Below are positions 7,757 through 16,640 of a stretch of 49,640 bases of DNA, piece by piece. The notes under the pieces were generated by a model. The model was not told the DNA's origin, ran no database searches, and was given only the letters and a program-made list of their open reading frames with translations. The stretch is from Candidatus Kapaibacterium sp. (lineage in GTDB: Bacteria; Bacteroidota; Ignavibacteria; Kapaibacteriales; UBA7675), in assembly GCA_028284775.1 (NCBI GenBank), contig JANQRB010000083.1:1-49640 (forward strand), in the 5' to 3' direction. The translations under genes were made by a program, and so were the position numbers. Positions within the stretch are counted from its first letter, which is position 1; each line of letters begins with the position of its first letter.

Positions 7757-10255
7757 ATGATTCAACCTTCGACAGTCCTCCTTGTCAGCCTCTTCATTCT
7801 CGGCGCTTCGATCAGCGTCCCTGCCCAACCGATGCAGCAGCAGAATGCCGCCGAGATTCAACTGGCGCTCGAAAAACTGCGGGTGGTCGGCAGCGCATTG
7901 TATGTCGCGGCTCATCCCGACGATGAGAATACCGCCGTCATCTCCTGGCTGAGTTCGGCAAAAAAAGTGCGCACCGCCTATCTCTCGCTGACGCGCGGCG
8001 ATGGCGGCCAGAATCTCCTGGGCAGTGAAAAAGGCGCCCTCATCGGCGTATTGCGCACGGAAGAATTGCTGGCGGCCCGTGCCGTCGACGGCGGCGAACA
8101 GTTTTTTTCTCGCGCCGTTGACTTCGGTTACTCCAAAACACCGGAGGAGACGCTCGACAACTGGGGACGGGAGGCGATCCTGTCGGATATGGTCCGTGTT
8201 ATTCGTCAGTTTCAGCCGGATATCATCATTACGCGCTTTCCCTCGACGGGCGAAGGACGCCATGGGCATCACACCGCCTCGGCGATCCTGGCGGAGGAAG
8301 CAATCGATGCAGCGGCCGACCCCGCGCGCTTTCCCGAGCAACTGGCGACGATGGCGCCATGGCGGGCAAAGCGCCTGCTCTGGAATTCCTGGCTGCCGGA
8401 GGTCTTTGCGGGCGGTAAGGGGATTCCGGATGCTCTCAGCGTCGATGTCGGCGACTATAATCATTTGTTGGGCAAGTCTTACCTGGAAATAGCGGCTATC
8501 AGCCGTAGTCAACACAAGTGCCAGGGCTTCGGCACTTCCGGCTTCCGCGGCACGCGCCTCAACTATTTTGCGCACACCAGCGGCGAAGCGGCCGCGAAGG
8601 ACCTTTTCGAGGGCATCGATTTGAGCTGGCGGCGAATCCCCGGCGGCGGCGCAATTGACGAACTGACGGCTGCGCTTGTTCGAGACTATGACCCCTCGCA
8701 ACCGGCGGCGAGTATTCCGGGGCTGGTCGAAGCCTGCCGGGCGATGGAGCAGCTGCCCTCGTCAGCAATCGTGAACTACAAGCTGGAATCCGCCCGAAAG
8801 CTGATTCTGCAATGCGCCGGCTTATGGATGGAAGCACTTGCCGACCGCAGTTCGGCCACGCCTGGCGATTCCCTGCGCATCGCCACCCGTATTGTCAACC
8901 GATCCGATGCGCCCCTGCAATTGCGCCGTCTGCAGATCCGGCCGACGGACACCAGCGTCGAATTTGATCACGCGCTGGGCTTTAATGCCGCCCACGAGTA
9001 CAAGCACAAAATCAAGCTGCCGACCGACATGGCCACAACCCAGCCTTATTGGCTGCGCTTGCCGCCCAATCGCGGACTCTATACCGTTCCCGACTCGTCG
9101 CTGATCGGAAGGCCATGGAATCCGCCAGCCGTCCAGGTCGAGTTTGTCTTTGCGGTCAATGGCTATGAGTTCAGCGGCATTCTGCCGCTACTCTTCCATT
9201 GGACCGATCCGGTGAACGGCGAGAAGTATCGACCTTTTGAAGTGGCTCCGCCCCTAAGTCTCAGCCTCGACCGGAGCGTCTACCTCTTTCCCAATCGCCG
9301 GATGAGAGAGTTGCGCGTCCAGCTGACCGGCAGGACGGCTAAGCTGAAAGGCAGCCTCAGCCTGGCGGCGCCGGCGGGATGGACCGTACGCCCTGTCGAG
9401 GCGTCTTTCGAGCTGCTGGAAGCCGGAGACGAGCAGGAGCTGCTGTTCTCGCTGCGACCGGAACAAGACGCGCAGACCGGGACCGTTAAAGCCCTTGCCA
9501 GGTTAAGCTCCGGCCTTATTGTCGACCGTTCCGAACGGGTGATCGACTATGACCACGTGCCGATCCACACGCTGTATCCGCCGGCCGAGGCCCGCCTTGT
9601 ACGCAGTTCGATTAAGACGACTGGTGAAAAGGTCGGATATATAATGGGGTCGGGCGATGATGTTCCGGCGGCGCTGGAGCAACTTGGCTACCAGGTGAGT
9701 CTTCTGAGCGACGAAGAACTGGCATCCGGCAACCTGCAGGCGTATGATGCGATCGTGGCCGGCATCAGGGCCTACAACACGCGCGATCGATTGAAAAGCC
9801 TGAATGCCCGCCTGCTGAAATATGTCGAGAACGGCGGCACTTTCGTGGTGCAGTATACAGTCTTCCGCAGGATGGTTACCGATGAGATCGGCCCGTACCC
9901 CTTTAAGATCAGCTGGGATCGCGTTACGGTTGAGGAAGCGCCTGTGCGGCTGACGGCGCCCGATCATCCGCTGCTCAGCAGTCCGAACCGAATCGAACTA
10001 AAAGATTTCGAAGGCTGGGTACAGGAACGCGGCCTGTACTTTGCCGGTGAATGGGACGAAGCCTACGACACGCCGCTCGCCAGTAATGACCCGGGTGAAG
10101 AATCTCGCGACGGTGGTTTGATTTACACGCGTTATGGCCGAGGCGTCTTCGTGTATACCGGCTATTCGTTTTTCCGTCAGCTTCCGGCCGGAGTGCCGGG
10201 CGCCTTCAGGCTGTTTGCCAACATAATCGCAGGCGGCAAGGCCGGCGACAACTGA
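7757..10255 (+). CDS. Exported PIG-L/LmbE family deacetylase with C-terminal glutamine amidotransferase-like domain
   Basis: An 832-residue protein with a signal peptide (residues 1-23, cut after VPAQ). The PIG-L domain (about 40-290) holds the zinc and catalytic motif AAHPDDE (H53, D55, D56) and the distal histidines HGHHTAS (H171/H172). A middle beta-sandwich region (about 370-620) follows. The C-terminal domain (about 625-830) starts at GYIMGSGDDVPAALEQLGY and contains ENGGTFVVQY, resembling ThuA/class I amidotransferase-like folds. Large exported PIG-L proteins of this layout occur in Bacteroidota and are thought to de-N-acetylate sugars. It lies 161 bases downstream of the symporter on the same strand, so uptake of a released product is plausible but unproven. 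It is unlikely to be the bacillithiol enzyme BshB, which is short and cytoplasmic. Confidence 0.88.
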   Translation: MIQPSTVLLVSLFILGASISVPAQPMQQQNAAEIQLALEKLRVVGSALYVAAHPDDENTAVISWLSSAKKVRTAYLSLTRGDGGQNLLGSEKGALIGVLRTEELLAARAVDGGEQFFSRAVDFGYSKTPEETLDNWGREAILSDMVRVIRQFQPDIIITRFPSTGEGRHGHHTASAILAEEAIDAAADPARFPEQLATMAPWRAKRLLWNSWLPEVFAGGKGIPDALSVDVGDYNHLLGKSYLEIAAISRSQHKCQGFGTSGFRGTRLNYFAHTSGEAAAKDLFEGIDLSWRRIPGGGAIDELTAALVRDYDPSQPAASIPGLVEACRAMEQLPSSAIVNYKLESARKLILQCAGLWMEALADRSSATPGDSLRIATRIVNRSDAPLQLRRLQIRPTDTSVEFDHALGFNAAHEYKHKIKLPTDMATTQPYWLRLPPNRGLYTVPDSSLIGRPWNPPAVQVEFVFAVNGYEFSGILPLLFHWTDPVNGEKYRPFEVAPPLSLSLDRSVYLFPNRRMRELRVQLTGRTAKLKGSLSLAAPAGWTVRPVEASFELLEAGDEQELLFSLRPEQDAQTGTVKALARLSSGLIVDRSERVIDYDHVPIHTLYPPAEARLVRSSIKTTGEKVGYIMGSGDDVPAALEQLGYQVSLLSDEELASGNLQAYDAIVAGIRAYNTRDRLKSLNARLLKYVENGGTFVVQYTVFRRMVTDEIGPYPFKISWDRVTVEEAPVRLTAPDHPLLSSPNRIELKDFEGWVQERGLYFAGEWDEAYDTPLASNDPGEESRDGGLIYTRYGRGVFVYTGYSFFRQLPAGVPGAFRLFANIIAGGKAGDN

Positions 10256-10286
10256 GCCGACCTTCGACACCGGTGTTACCGATCGA

Positions 10287-10733
10287 TCAGGCATCCATCT
10301 TTATTTCGCGCATCAACTCTTCACTCGCCCACTCGCGGGAGGTTGAGATTGCCTCATCCGACAGCCATTCCCACAAAGAAGTGTAGGTCGTCAGTTTGAG
10401 TTCGGACGTTTCCTCGTCGGTCCGTGTGGACCAATACAGCTCCGTTACCACCACTTTGTCGGTGATCCGGCGATTCGATATCGCGAAGCCGGCAATGGCA
10501 TTGTTATCGTCACGACGCGCAAAGGGAAGCATATCGCGCGGGACGCCGCGGCGCGACGAGGCCTGCCGCACGTACTGTTTGCGCAATGCTTCGGCCTCCA
10601 TGTTGTTGCGCAGCAGATACCAGGGATAAAAAGAATGCAGTTTGTTCGCCAGCAGCCAGCGATACGCCAGCGGCAGCTCGTCAGATTTGGACATAGTGCT
10701 TTCGAGATTCATGGGTTGAACAGTTTTGTTCAT
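10287..10733 (-). CDS. Small protein resembling SMI1/KNR4 (SUKH) proteins
   Basis: 148 residues, soluble, no signal peptide. The stretch DMLPFARRDDNNAIAGFAI, followed by a beta-rich segment and then YTSLWEWLSDEA, resembles the C-terminal half of SMI1/KNR4-type proteins, where the motif reads like PFA.R.DN..AGF and a W..W helix follows. This is recognition by eye and not firm. In-frame ATGs at 10733, 10709 and 10694 are all possible; none has a good ribosome binding site. It follows the PD40 lipoprotein gene after 5 bases, so they form an operon. Its 3' end converges on the PIG-L gene with 31 bases between the stop codons. SUKH proteins are often immunity proteins, but no toxin gene is next to it. 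Confidence 0.6.
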   Translation of the reverse strand: MNKTVQPMNLESTMSKSDELPLAYRWLLANKLHSFYPWYLLRNNMEAEALRKQYVRQASSRRGVPRDMLPFARRDDNNAIAGFAISNRRITDKVVVTELYWSTRTDEETSELKLTTYTSLWEWLSDEAISTSREWASEELMREIKMDA

Positions 10734-10738
10734 GAAGT

Positions 10739-11875
10739 TTAAGGATTTTGCCCGGACAGCGACATAAGATCGGCCGTTTGCATTATGTAAATGTTACCGA
10801 GTCCATTGTTAACGCCACGCGCCCGCTCGACGAAGTCAGATGTGGACAGCCGGCGTTGCGGCGGCCTGTCGCCAAAACCGCGATCCGAACTGAACAGAAA
10901 AAATTCACCGCCGGGCGCCACTTGCGGACAAAACTCGCGCGCCGGTGAATTGATCCGCCCGCCAAGATTCACCGCTGTCTGCCAGACGCCTGATTCTGTG
11001 GAACTGAAATACAGATCGCCATTTGTGTTGCTCGCTTCGCCCTGGCTGTCCGGCCGACCGTAGGCGGTAAAAATACAATAGTTCTCGTCCGGTGGCACAA
11101 AGACATCCATCTCGTGATACTCAGAGTTAATGGCACCCGCTACCGGTAACGGCTCAAGAAAATTATTGTTCACGCGCTGGGCCCGGTAGATGTCAAATCC
11201 CCGATCCGGCCGACGCAGACTGGCGAAATACAGGGAACCGTCGCCGACAGCACAGGGATAATACTCATCCTGCTCGGAGTTGACGACCGCACCTGCGTTC
11301 CGCGCTTCCGACCAGACGCCGTCCTGTTGTTCCACATACCAGATATCGAAATCACGGCGCTCGTCATCTGCGCCGCGGGGACGGTCGGAGGCAAAATAAA
11401 GCCTTTGCTCATCCGGGCTCAAGAACGGATCGACATCACGGTAGCGCCCCGAAAAGGCGGTGATGTCCGGAGCGGACCAGACGCCGTCTTCGTAGACCGT
11501 GCTGAAAATAGCCCAAAAGCTGAAGCGCGGGTTTGCCTTGCAAAAATAGAGCCTGCGGCAATCCTGACTGAAGCTGGCGTTTAACTCATAGTCCGCTGTA
11601 CTGATCAGGCCTTCTTCGAAAATGAGCGGCCCTCCAGGTCTGTCAGCGTATTTCTGCAAGGGGTGTTGTCCCGTAGCTGCCTGCTTTTGTTCCACAGCGG
11701 CGTCCGCCGGCGTTGCGCCGCGGTCCACTCCCGGATCATCGGCAGAAGAGCAGGAACAGAGGGCCAGGAACAGTATCCAGAGATAAGCAAGAAAAGGCCA
11801 TCCCGCGAAGTTCGATCGCGCCGCGCAGTTGTTAACAGCACAATTCACCATTGCCCTAGCTTCGGCTTGTGACAT
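10739..11875 (-). CDS. Lipoprotein with WD40-like (PD40/TolB-type) beta-propeller repeats
   Basis: 378 residues. The N-terminal hydrophobic segment ends in a lipobox FLALC with Cys at the cleavage site, followed by SCSS, so it is probably lipidated and attached to the envelope. After a 45-residue linker come repeated PD40-type blades with the hallmark S.D...LYFASDR pattern: FLSPDEQRLYFASDRP, VGDGSLYFASLRRP, VPPDENYCIFTAYGRP and VAPGGEFFLFSSDRG, each followed by a D.W or D.Y strand (DIWYVE, DIYRAQ, DLYFSS, NIYIMQ). This predicts a propeller of about five to six blades for protein or glycan binding. A second ATG at 11851 would trim the cytoplasmic N-terminus. It is cotranscribed with the SMI1-like gene 5 bases downstream. 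Ligand unknown. Confidence 0.82.
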   Translation of the reverse strand: MSQAEARAMVNCAVNNCAARSNFAGWPFLAYLWILFLALCSCSSADDPGVDRGATPADAAVEQKQAATGQHPLQKYADRPGGPLIFEEGLISTADYELNASFSQDCRRLYFCKANPRFSFWAIFSTVYEDGVWSAPDITAFSGRYRDVDPFLSPDEQRLYFASDRPRGADDERRDFDIWYVEQQDGVWSEARNAGAVVNSEQDEYYPCAVGDGSLYFASLRRPDRGFDIYRAQRVNNNFLEPLPVAGAINSEYHEMDVFVPPDENYCIFTAYGRPDSQGEASNTNGDLYFSSTESGVWQTAVNLGGRINSPAREFCPQVAPGGEFFLFSSDRGFGDRPPQRRLSTSDFVERARGVNNGLGNIYIMQTADLMSLSGQNP

Positions 11876-11954
11876 TCGCGATTCTCGATTACCGCTAAAA
11901 AAGCTTCAATATACGTCAGGGCATTCAATCAGAAAATTTCGGCCTTTCAACGAC

Positions 11955-11990
11955 AAACCCGAACGATCAGTCTCGTTCGGGTTTGTTGCA
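11955..11990 (-). terminator. Intrinsic terminator after the M48 peptidase gene
   Basis: A perfect 12-bp stem (11955-11966 with 11973-11984) with a 6-base loop. It lies 35 bases beyond the stop codon of the M48 gene on the minus strand and upstream of the lipoprotein gene. The flanks are A- and T-rich (AAACCC and GGGTTTG). The stem is strong but the T-tract on the minus side is short, so termination is probable. Confidence 0.7.
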
Positions 11991-12018
11991 ACATTCGTAG
12001 GCCGAAGAATCGCTTATC

Positions 12019-13068
12019 TTACTGCGCTTCCCCATTCTCAGCCGTACCGTTTGCGGCGCGTTTACCGCGAAAGATCGTGTCGAAGAAGTCGCGTGTTTGC
12101 TCGACGACACCTTCGGCGACATCGACGGCGCCGGTCATGATTCTGTCCAGCGGATCTTGCGAACTGGCAAAATCTTCTTTGTACTGGCCGGCGGCCTCAC
12201 CGACATTCTCAAAGAAATCTTCTTCCTGAGCCTCGGAACGCCGTAAATAATCGCCGCCGATAATCTTGTCGTAGGCACCTGAATCGATCCAGCGTTTTAG
12301 CTGCGTAATGCGCAGAACGGGAAATGGGTGGGTTTGCCCGACAAGATCCATCATTTTGTATACGCTGTCGACAATGCCTTCGCCGGCTTCGTAGTCCTGC
12401 GCTTGCTGCAAAAATTCGTTGAAATTCATGTTGCCGAGCTGTGTGCCGCCCGCCATTTGCATTAAGGTGCCGTAGGAGTCGACGGCATTCTGTGTCACGA
12501 GCAGACCAGCACGATCGGCGGTCAGTTCAGATTTGCGGTCCCATTCTCTGAGGGCCTGCATTATCGCCCAGATCGAGATTCCTGTCAGCGGGATGCCGGA
12601 CACGAGTTGTCCGAGGCGCAAGAGGACTGCAAGCAAGGTTTTGTACAGGGCATGACCATTGACGCAGTGGGCCAGCTCGTGACCCAACACGGCCAGTATC
12701 TGCGGATCCTTCATCGAATTGACGACGGAGGAGTTGAGAACGATGAATGGCTTGTCGACGCCGATAGCCGAGGCATTGAGAAAGGGAAACTGCGTCACGT
12801 AGAGTTCCGGCACTTCCTTAACGTCCAATATCTCGCAGGCCTGACGATAGCGATAGTGGAGCTGCGGCATCTGGTTTTCCGTGATTCGTACCGCATTGGC
12901 CAGCGTATGAAGACGGAGCATACGCTCTATGGTCGAGCCGATCAAAGCCCGGAGGACGACGTCCATCCCCGGTATTGCACGCATCGCCGAGAGGGCGGCG
13001 CGATCAGCCGGGTGTTCCCAGGCTTTCGGACTGATGTCGATCAGACGTGTTTGATTCGATTCTCCCAT
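12019..13068 (-). CDS. M48 family metallopeptidase
   Basis: A 349-residue zinc peptidase. The catalytic helix is VLGHELAHCVNGH (H130, E131, H134), and the third zinc ligand fits E181 in KSELTADRAGLL. One hydrophobic segment (about 152-172) could be a membrane helix between the two zinc-binding parts. There is no signal peptide, so it is cytoplasmic or inner-membrane associated, unlike BepA-type periplasmic M48 enzymes. A C-terminal extension after residue 260 is charged and has no recognised domain. The ATG at 13068 has GGAG 10 bases upstream. It is probably a single-gene unit. It is distinct from the Ste24-type protease at 18714. Substrate unknown. Confidence 0.88.
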   Translation of the reverse strand: MGESNQTRLIDISPKAWEHPADRAALSAMRAIPGMDVVLRALIGSTIERMLRLHTLANAVRITENQMPQLHYRYRQACEILDVKEVPELYVTQFPFLNASAIGVDKPFIVLNSSVVNSMKDPQILAVLGHELAHCVNGHALYKTLLAVLLRLGQLVSGIPLTGISIWAIMQALREWDRKSELTADRAGLLVTQNAVDSYGTLMQMAGGTQLGNMNFNEFLQQAQDYEAGEGIVDSVYKMMDLVGQTHPFPVLRITQLKRWIDSGAYDKIIGGDYLRRSEAQEEDFFENVGEAAGQYKEDFASSQDPLDRIMTGAVDVAEGVVEQTRDFFDTIFRGKRAANGTAENGEAQ

Positions 13069-13392
13069 CGTTCCGGATCTCCTTAGTCGATAATGTTTTT
13101 GTAGCTCAACTGCGAACCATGGGCCGCGCCTAGCGCCCCATTACGCAATACGGGGCTCCCGGTTGCGCAGCGGCCTGTTTTTTCCGAAATCCGGAACGGA
13201 TCGGGCCCCCGTCCATTGCAAGCTGCCCACTTTGTAATACGAATTGTCCGCAGGTCGCGAGGCGGCGACACATGCAGTGATTATTGCCGCCGATAAACTC
13301 GCTGCGACGACCTGGCGCCAGCGCGAAGAGGCAAGGCGACCGATTCAGTAATAGACTGCCGCACTCGATGAGGTCGCTGCGGCCTCGTCGCT
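13069..13392. other. Intergenic region between the M48 gene and the VWA/PKD gene
   Basis: 324 bases with no credible coding frame. A hairpin (8 bp, 13366-13373 with 13383-13390) lies just after the stop codon of the VWA/PKD gene on the minus strand but lacks a T-tract, so it is at best a weak or Rho-assisted terminator. The rest should hold the M48 promoter; none was recognised. Confidence 0.4.
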
Positions 13393-16300
13393 TCAGCGCG
13401 CAATGCTGATCGAATGCACTTCGCTGTAGGGTCCGGCGCTAAGGCGATAATAATAGAGTCCGGCCGGCAGATCGTCCGTTTGAAGCCGGCTGCTGTGGAT
13501 ACCGCTCGGCATATAAGCGTCAACCAGCGTTAGCACGCGCGCGCCGATGGAATTAATCAGTTCCAGCCGTGTCCAGGTGTCGAAGCCCAGTGCAAAGGGG
13601 ATCTCAACGTCGCCGCGGGCCGGATTCGGTGCAACCTGGCCCAGGGCAAATGCATTGCCCGTGAGCGTGATGCCCCGATTGACCCGGAAACAGATAGCGG
13701 AAAAGCTTATTTGCGCATCGATAAATTCGGGGCTGATGCAGGTGCTCGGGATTTTCGACTCGCTTCGGTCGAATGCCAGGATCAGCACGGGACTGGTATC
13801 ATGCAGCAAAAAGGCCCGGAACTGAAACGACAGAATGAGCTCTTCGCGCAGTGGCTCGGGACCGTCGCCGTGAATCCGCAGCAGGCCGTTCAGGTTATCC
13901 ACCTCGGGAGTAATAGTCCAGGCGGCAAGGACGGGATTGATGGCGAAGCTTGTCTCTATCAGCCGCAAGGAAGAAGCGTTAAAGGGCATGACGAGGTCGA
14001 ACTCGCGTACATCGCCATTCTCGAGCTCGGGACTCAATACTTTAATCTGCACTTCGAAATCCCGCCCCGGCAGCAGGCTCTGTGCGTCAATTGCTTCGAC
14101 CGCAAAAGTCAGAGGCGCCGCCGGCACCACATTGACCGTCACAAAGTCTTCTGCCTGACAGCCGTCGGCCGTCTCAACCAGCAGGCGGTATTCGGTTGTC
14201 TCTTCCGGTGTGACCGTAATAAGGGGGGCGTTCGGATTGTCCAGCTCCCCGGACGGCGTCCAGGTATATTGGACGTCGGCAAGATCGGACGAGGCAGTCA
14301 GTGTGACGGGCTGCGAACGGCAGGTCGTCTGGTCGGGACCGGCGTCGGCAGTCGGAACCGGCGCTACTTCCACCAGCACCGAAGCCTGGGCCGTACAGGT
14401 CTCTTCGGTGGTAACGGTCAGCGTGTATTCCGTACTCACATCGGGACTGGCGACGGGACGCAGAATAGTCGGGTCACTCAGGCCCAGCGCGGGTTCCCAG
14501 CGATACCGCCCCTCATCGGCCTCGACCTGAATCGGGAATTCTTCGCCGCGGCAAATCTTGCCGTCCGCTCCCATCCGGATGACGGGCAATGCGTTAACGC
14601 TGATCGTAACTTCATCGCGCGCCGTACAACCGGCCTCGCTTTCCACTACGACGGTATAACGTGTTGTCTGACGCGGAGAAAAGGTCGGCGACGGCAGTGT
14701 AGGATCGTCGATACCCTCTACCGGCGACCAGGAATAGCGTCCCTCGCTGCCCTGCACGTCCAGCCGAACTGACTCGCCGATACAGATTGCGGCCGGCTCC
14801 CCGGCATCGACTTCCGGCAAGGGCGCTACGTTAATGATCAGTGAATCTTCAGAGGTACAACCGTTTTCCGAGGTGACGCGCAGCGTGTAAACGCCGGACG
14901 TCCGCGTGCGTATCAGAGGGTTGGGAATCGTGGGATCGCTGACGCCTTCGGTATTCAACCATTCAAAGGTCGCTGCCTCCGACGGCACAATACCGTCGAC
15001 CTGAACATCTTCGCCGTCGCAAATGTTAAAAGGCTCATCCGGCAGATCGATCTTGAAGTCGACGCCATGGACGACAACAGTTACCGAGTCGACGGCACTG
15101 CAGGAGCCCGCGCGCACCGTTATGTAGTAGGTCGTCGTGCGTTCGGGCCGGGCCCGCGTAATTTTAGCGCCGGGGTCATCGATGCCTTCTTCCGGCGACC
15201 AGCGATACGTTCCGGGCGTCCCTTCCGGCACCAGGCGCACTTCCTCTCCCAGGCAAATTTCCAACTGGTCGACAATCTCAACATGCGGTTCCACAACGTC
15301 TACGCGCAGCTTGTCGCTGACCTCGCAGTCATTCTCGTCCTTCATCGTCACCGTGTATTCGATACTCTCGTCCGGCCGGGCGCGGGGATTGCGGATGTTG
15401 GGGTTACTCAGGCCCGTCGTGGGCTCCCAGCGATAGCTGACGCCATTGCCGGCAGCATTCAAGCGAACCTCTTCGCCAAAGCAGATGACTTCGTCGTCAC
15501 CGGCTTCAAGCGTCGGCGGCTCGCCGTCGACCGTCACGTCATAACTTACCGTGGTGCGCAGGCCGAGGGGTTTGTAGCGTATCTCGGCTGTACGACGGCT
15601 GGGATAGCTGCAGTCGAACGGCGCAACCCAGGTAATAAAACAATCCGTTAAGCGTTGTTCGCGCCGCACGATGAGGCGAAAGAGATTCTTAATGACATCA
15701 AGCGTCTGCACATCTTCGAATGCCAGTCCGCCCGTTTGCTCGGCGATGCTGCGCAGATCGGGATCGATCGGGGCATCGACATTGATGGCGTAGACCTTGA
15801 TCATACTCTTCAGACATTCGCTTACAATGAGGTTAACTTTCGGCGTCTCGGTCGGCTGACCATCGGTGATGATAATACAAAAGCGCTGCACGGCCGGGCC
15901 GCCGATGGTACGATCGAAGAGGGCGATGACGCCGGCATCGGGATCGAGAAAGACCGGGTTGAAGTCCGTACCGATTTGTCCGAAAGGCTGTATCGAGTGG
16001 ACATCGTTGTTAAGCAACGGAATGTTGTTAATCCAGTCGCGCCTGAGGATCACCGTTTTGTGGAATGACGTTAAGGCCATTTGCCAGTTGCCATTCGTGT
16101 TAACCTTGTCAAAAAACTCGGCAGCACCGAGCTTCACCAGGCGCAGGCGCGTTCCGATGTCGGGATCTTCCATCAGACCGTTCATCGAAAGACTTTGATC
16201 AAGCACCATGACAGCCCGAAAAGGATCGAGACGTGACTTGGTGATGCAATTGACGGTAATGTTGGCCTCGGTAACGGGCAGACCATTGTCCAGGATTTCG

Positions 16301-16485
16301 AAATCCGAAGGCCTGAATCCTGTTATCATCTGGCCTTCGTCATCCGACACAAACAACTGGGCCTTGATGAGCGGATAGTTGAGCAGATTGATTTCGTCGA
16401 TGACAAAGGATTGGGATTTCAGCGGGGCTGCACACATTGCCAGCAGAACCAGCGCCAGTGTACAAAGAGAACAGGCCTTGGCCAT
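13393..16485 (-). CDS. Secreted VWA-domain protein with six PKD/Ig-like repeats and a T9SS sorting domain
   Basis: 1030 residues with a signal peptide (1-24, ending in PLKSQS). A von Willebrand A domain (about 88-275) has an intact MIDAS start DQSLS (D96, S98, S100) and IIITDGQPT (204-212). Six repeats of about 70-75 residues follow (about 328-398, 404-472, 482-553, 560-630, 637-707, 714-787). Each begins with an IC.GE-type Cys strand and carries a YRWEP/YSWSP core and a second Cys near its end, so one disulfide per repeat is likely. A beta-domain resembling cohesin-like modules (about 795-935) precedes the C-terminal sorting domain (945-1030) with VAPNPARG, LPAGLYYYRLS and a basic end. Such proteins are exported by the Por system and bind surfaces or ligands. 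No enzyme domain is seen. Confidence 0.9.
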   Translation of the reverse strand: MAKACSLCTLALVLLAMCAAPLKSQSFVIDEINLLNYPLIKAQLFVSDDEGQMITGFRPSDFEILDNGLPVTEANITVNCITKSRLDPFRAVMVLDQSLSMNGLMEDPDIGTRLRLVKLGAAEFFDKVNTNGNWQMALTSFHKTVILRRDWINNIPLLNNDVHSIQPFGQIGTDFNPVFLDPDAGVIALFDRTIGGPAVQRFCIIITDGQPTETPKVNLIVSECLKSMIKVYAINVDAPIDPDLRSIAEQTGGLAFEDVQTLDVIKNLFRLIVRREQRLTDCFITWVAPFDCSYPSRRTAEIRYKPLGLRTTVSYDVTVDGEPPTLEAGDDEVICFGEEVRLNAAGNGVSYRWEPTTGLSNPNIRNPRARPDESIEYTVTMKDENDCEVSDKLRVDVVEPHVEIVDQLEICLGEEVRLVPEGTPGTYRWSPEEGIDDPGAKITRARPERTTTYYITVRAGSCSAVDSVTVVVHGVDFKIDLPDEPFNICDGEDVQVDGIVPSEAATFEWLNTEGVSDPTIPNPLIRTRTSGVYTLRVTSENGCTSEDSLIINVAPLPEVDAGEPAAICIGESVRLDVQGSEGRYSWSPVEGIDDPTLPSPTFSPRQTTRYTVVVESEAGCTARDEVTISVNALPVIRMGADGKICRGEEFPIQVEADEGRYRWEPALGLSDPTILRPVASPDVSTEYTLTVTTEETCTAQASVLVEVAPVPTADAGPDQTTCRSQPVTLTASSDLADVQYTWTPSGELDNPNAPLITVTPEETTEYRLLVETADGCQAEDFVTVNVVPAAPLTFAVEAIDAQSLLPGRDFEVQIKVLSPELENGDVREFDLVMPFNASSLRLIETSFAINPVLAAWTITPEVDNLNGLLRIHGDGPEPLREELILSFQFRAFLLHDTSPVLILAFDRSESKIPSTCISPEFIDAQISFSAICFRVNRGITLTGNAFALGQVAPNPARGDVEIPFALGFDTWTRLELINSIGARVLTLVDAYMPSGIHSSRLQTDDLPAGLYYYRLSAGPYSEVHSISIAR

Positions 16486-16640
16486 TAAATTGCCTCACGG
16501 GTAAATTGTGAGCGGGAGGGTACGACTTAGAGTCTTGACACCCCACACAATACTACGTCACAGAGGGCAGCTGTCCAATGATCCAGAGAAATATTTCCCC
16601 GCGGCCCTTGCCGACGCCGACTCGGGATAGGTGGAATCGC

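Noticed and set aside
7373..8701. 442-residue frame on the minus strand across the symporter and PIG-L genes
   Set aside because: It is antisense to two well-supported genes, Arg-rich in the way of shadow frames, and has no recognisable domain.
13711..14772. 353-residue plus-strand frame inside the VWA/PKD gene
   Set aside because: Antisense to the PKD repeats, whose regular pattern explains the long open frame.
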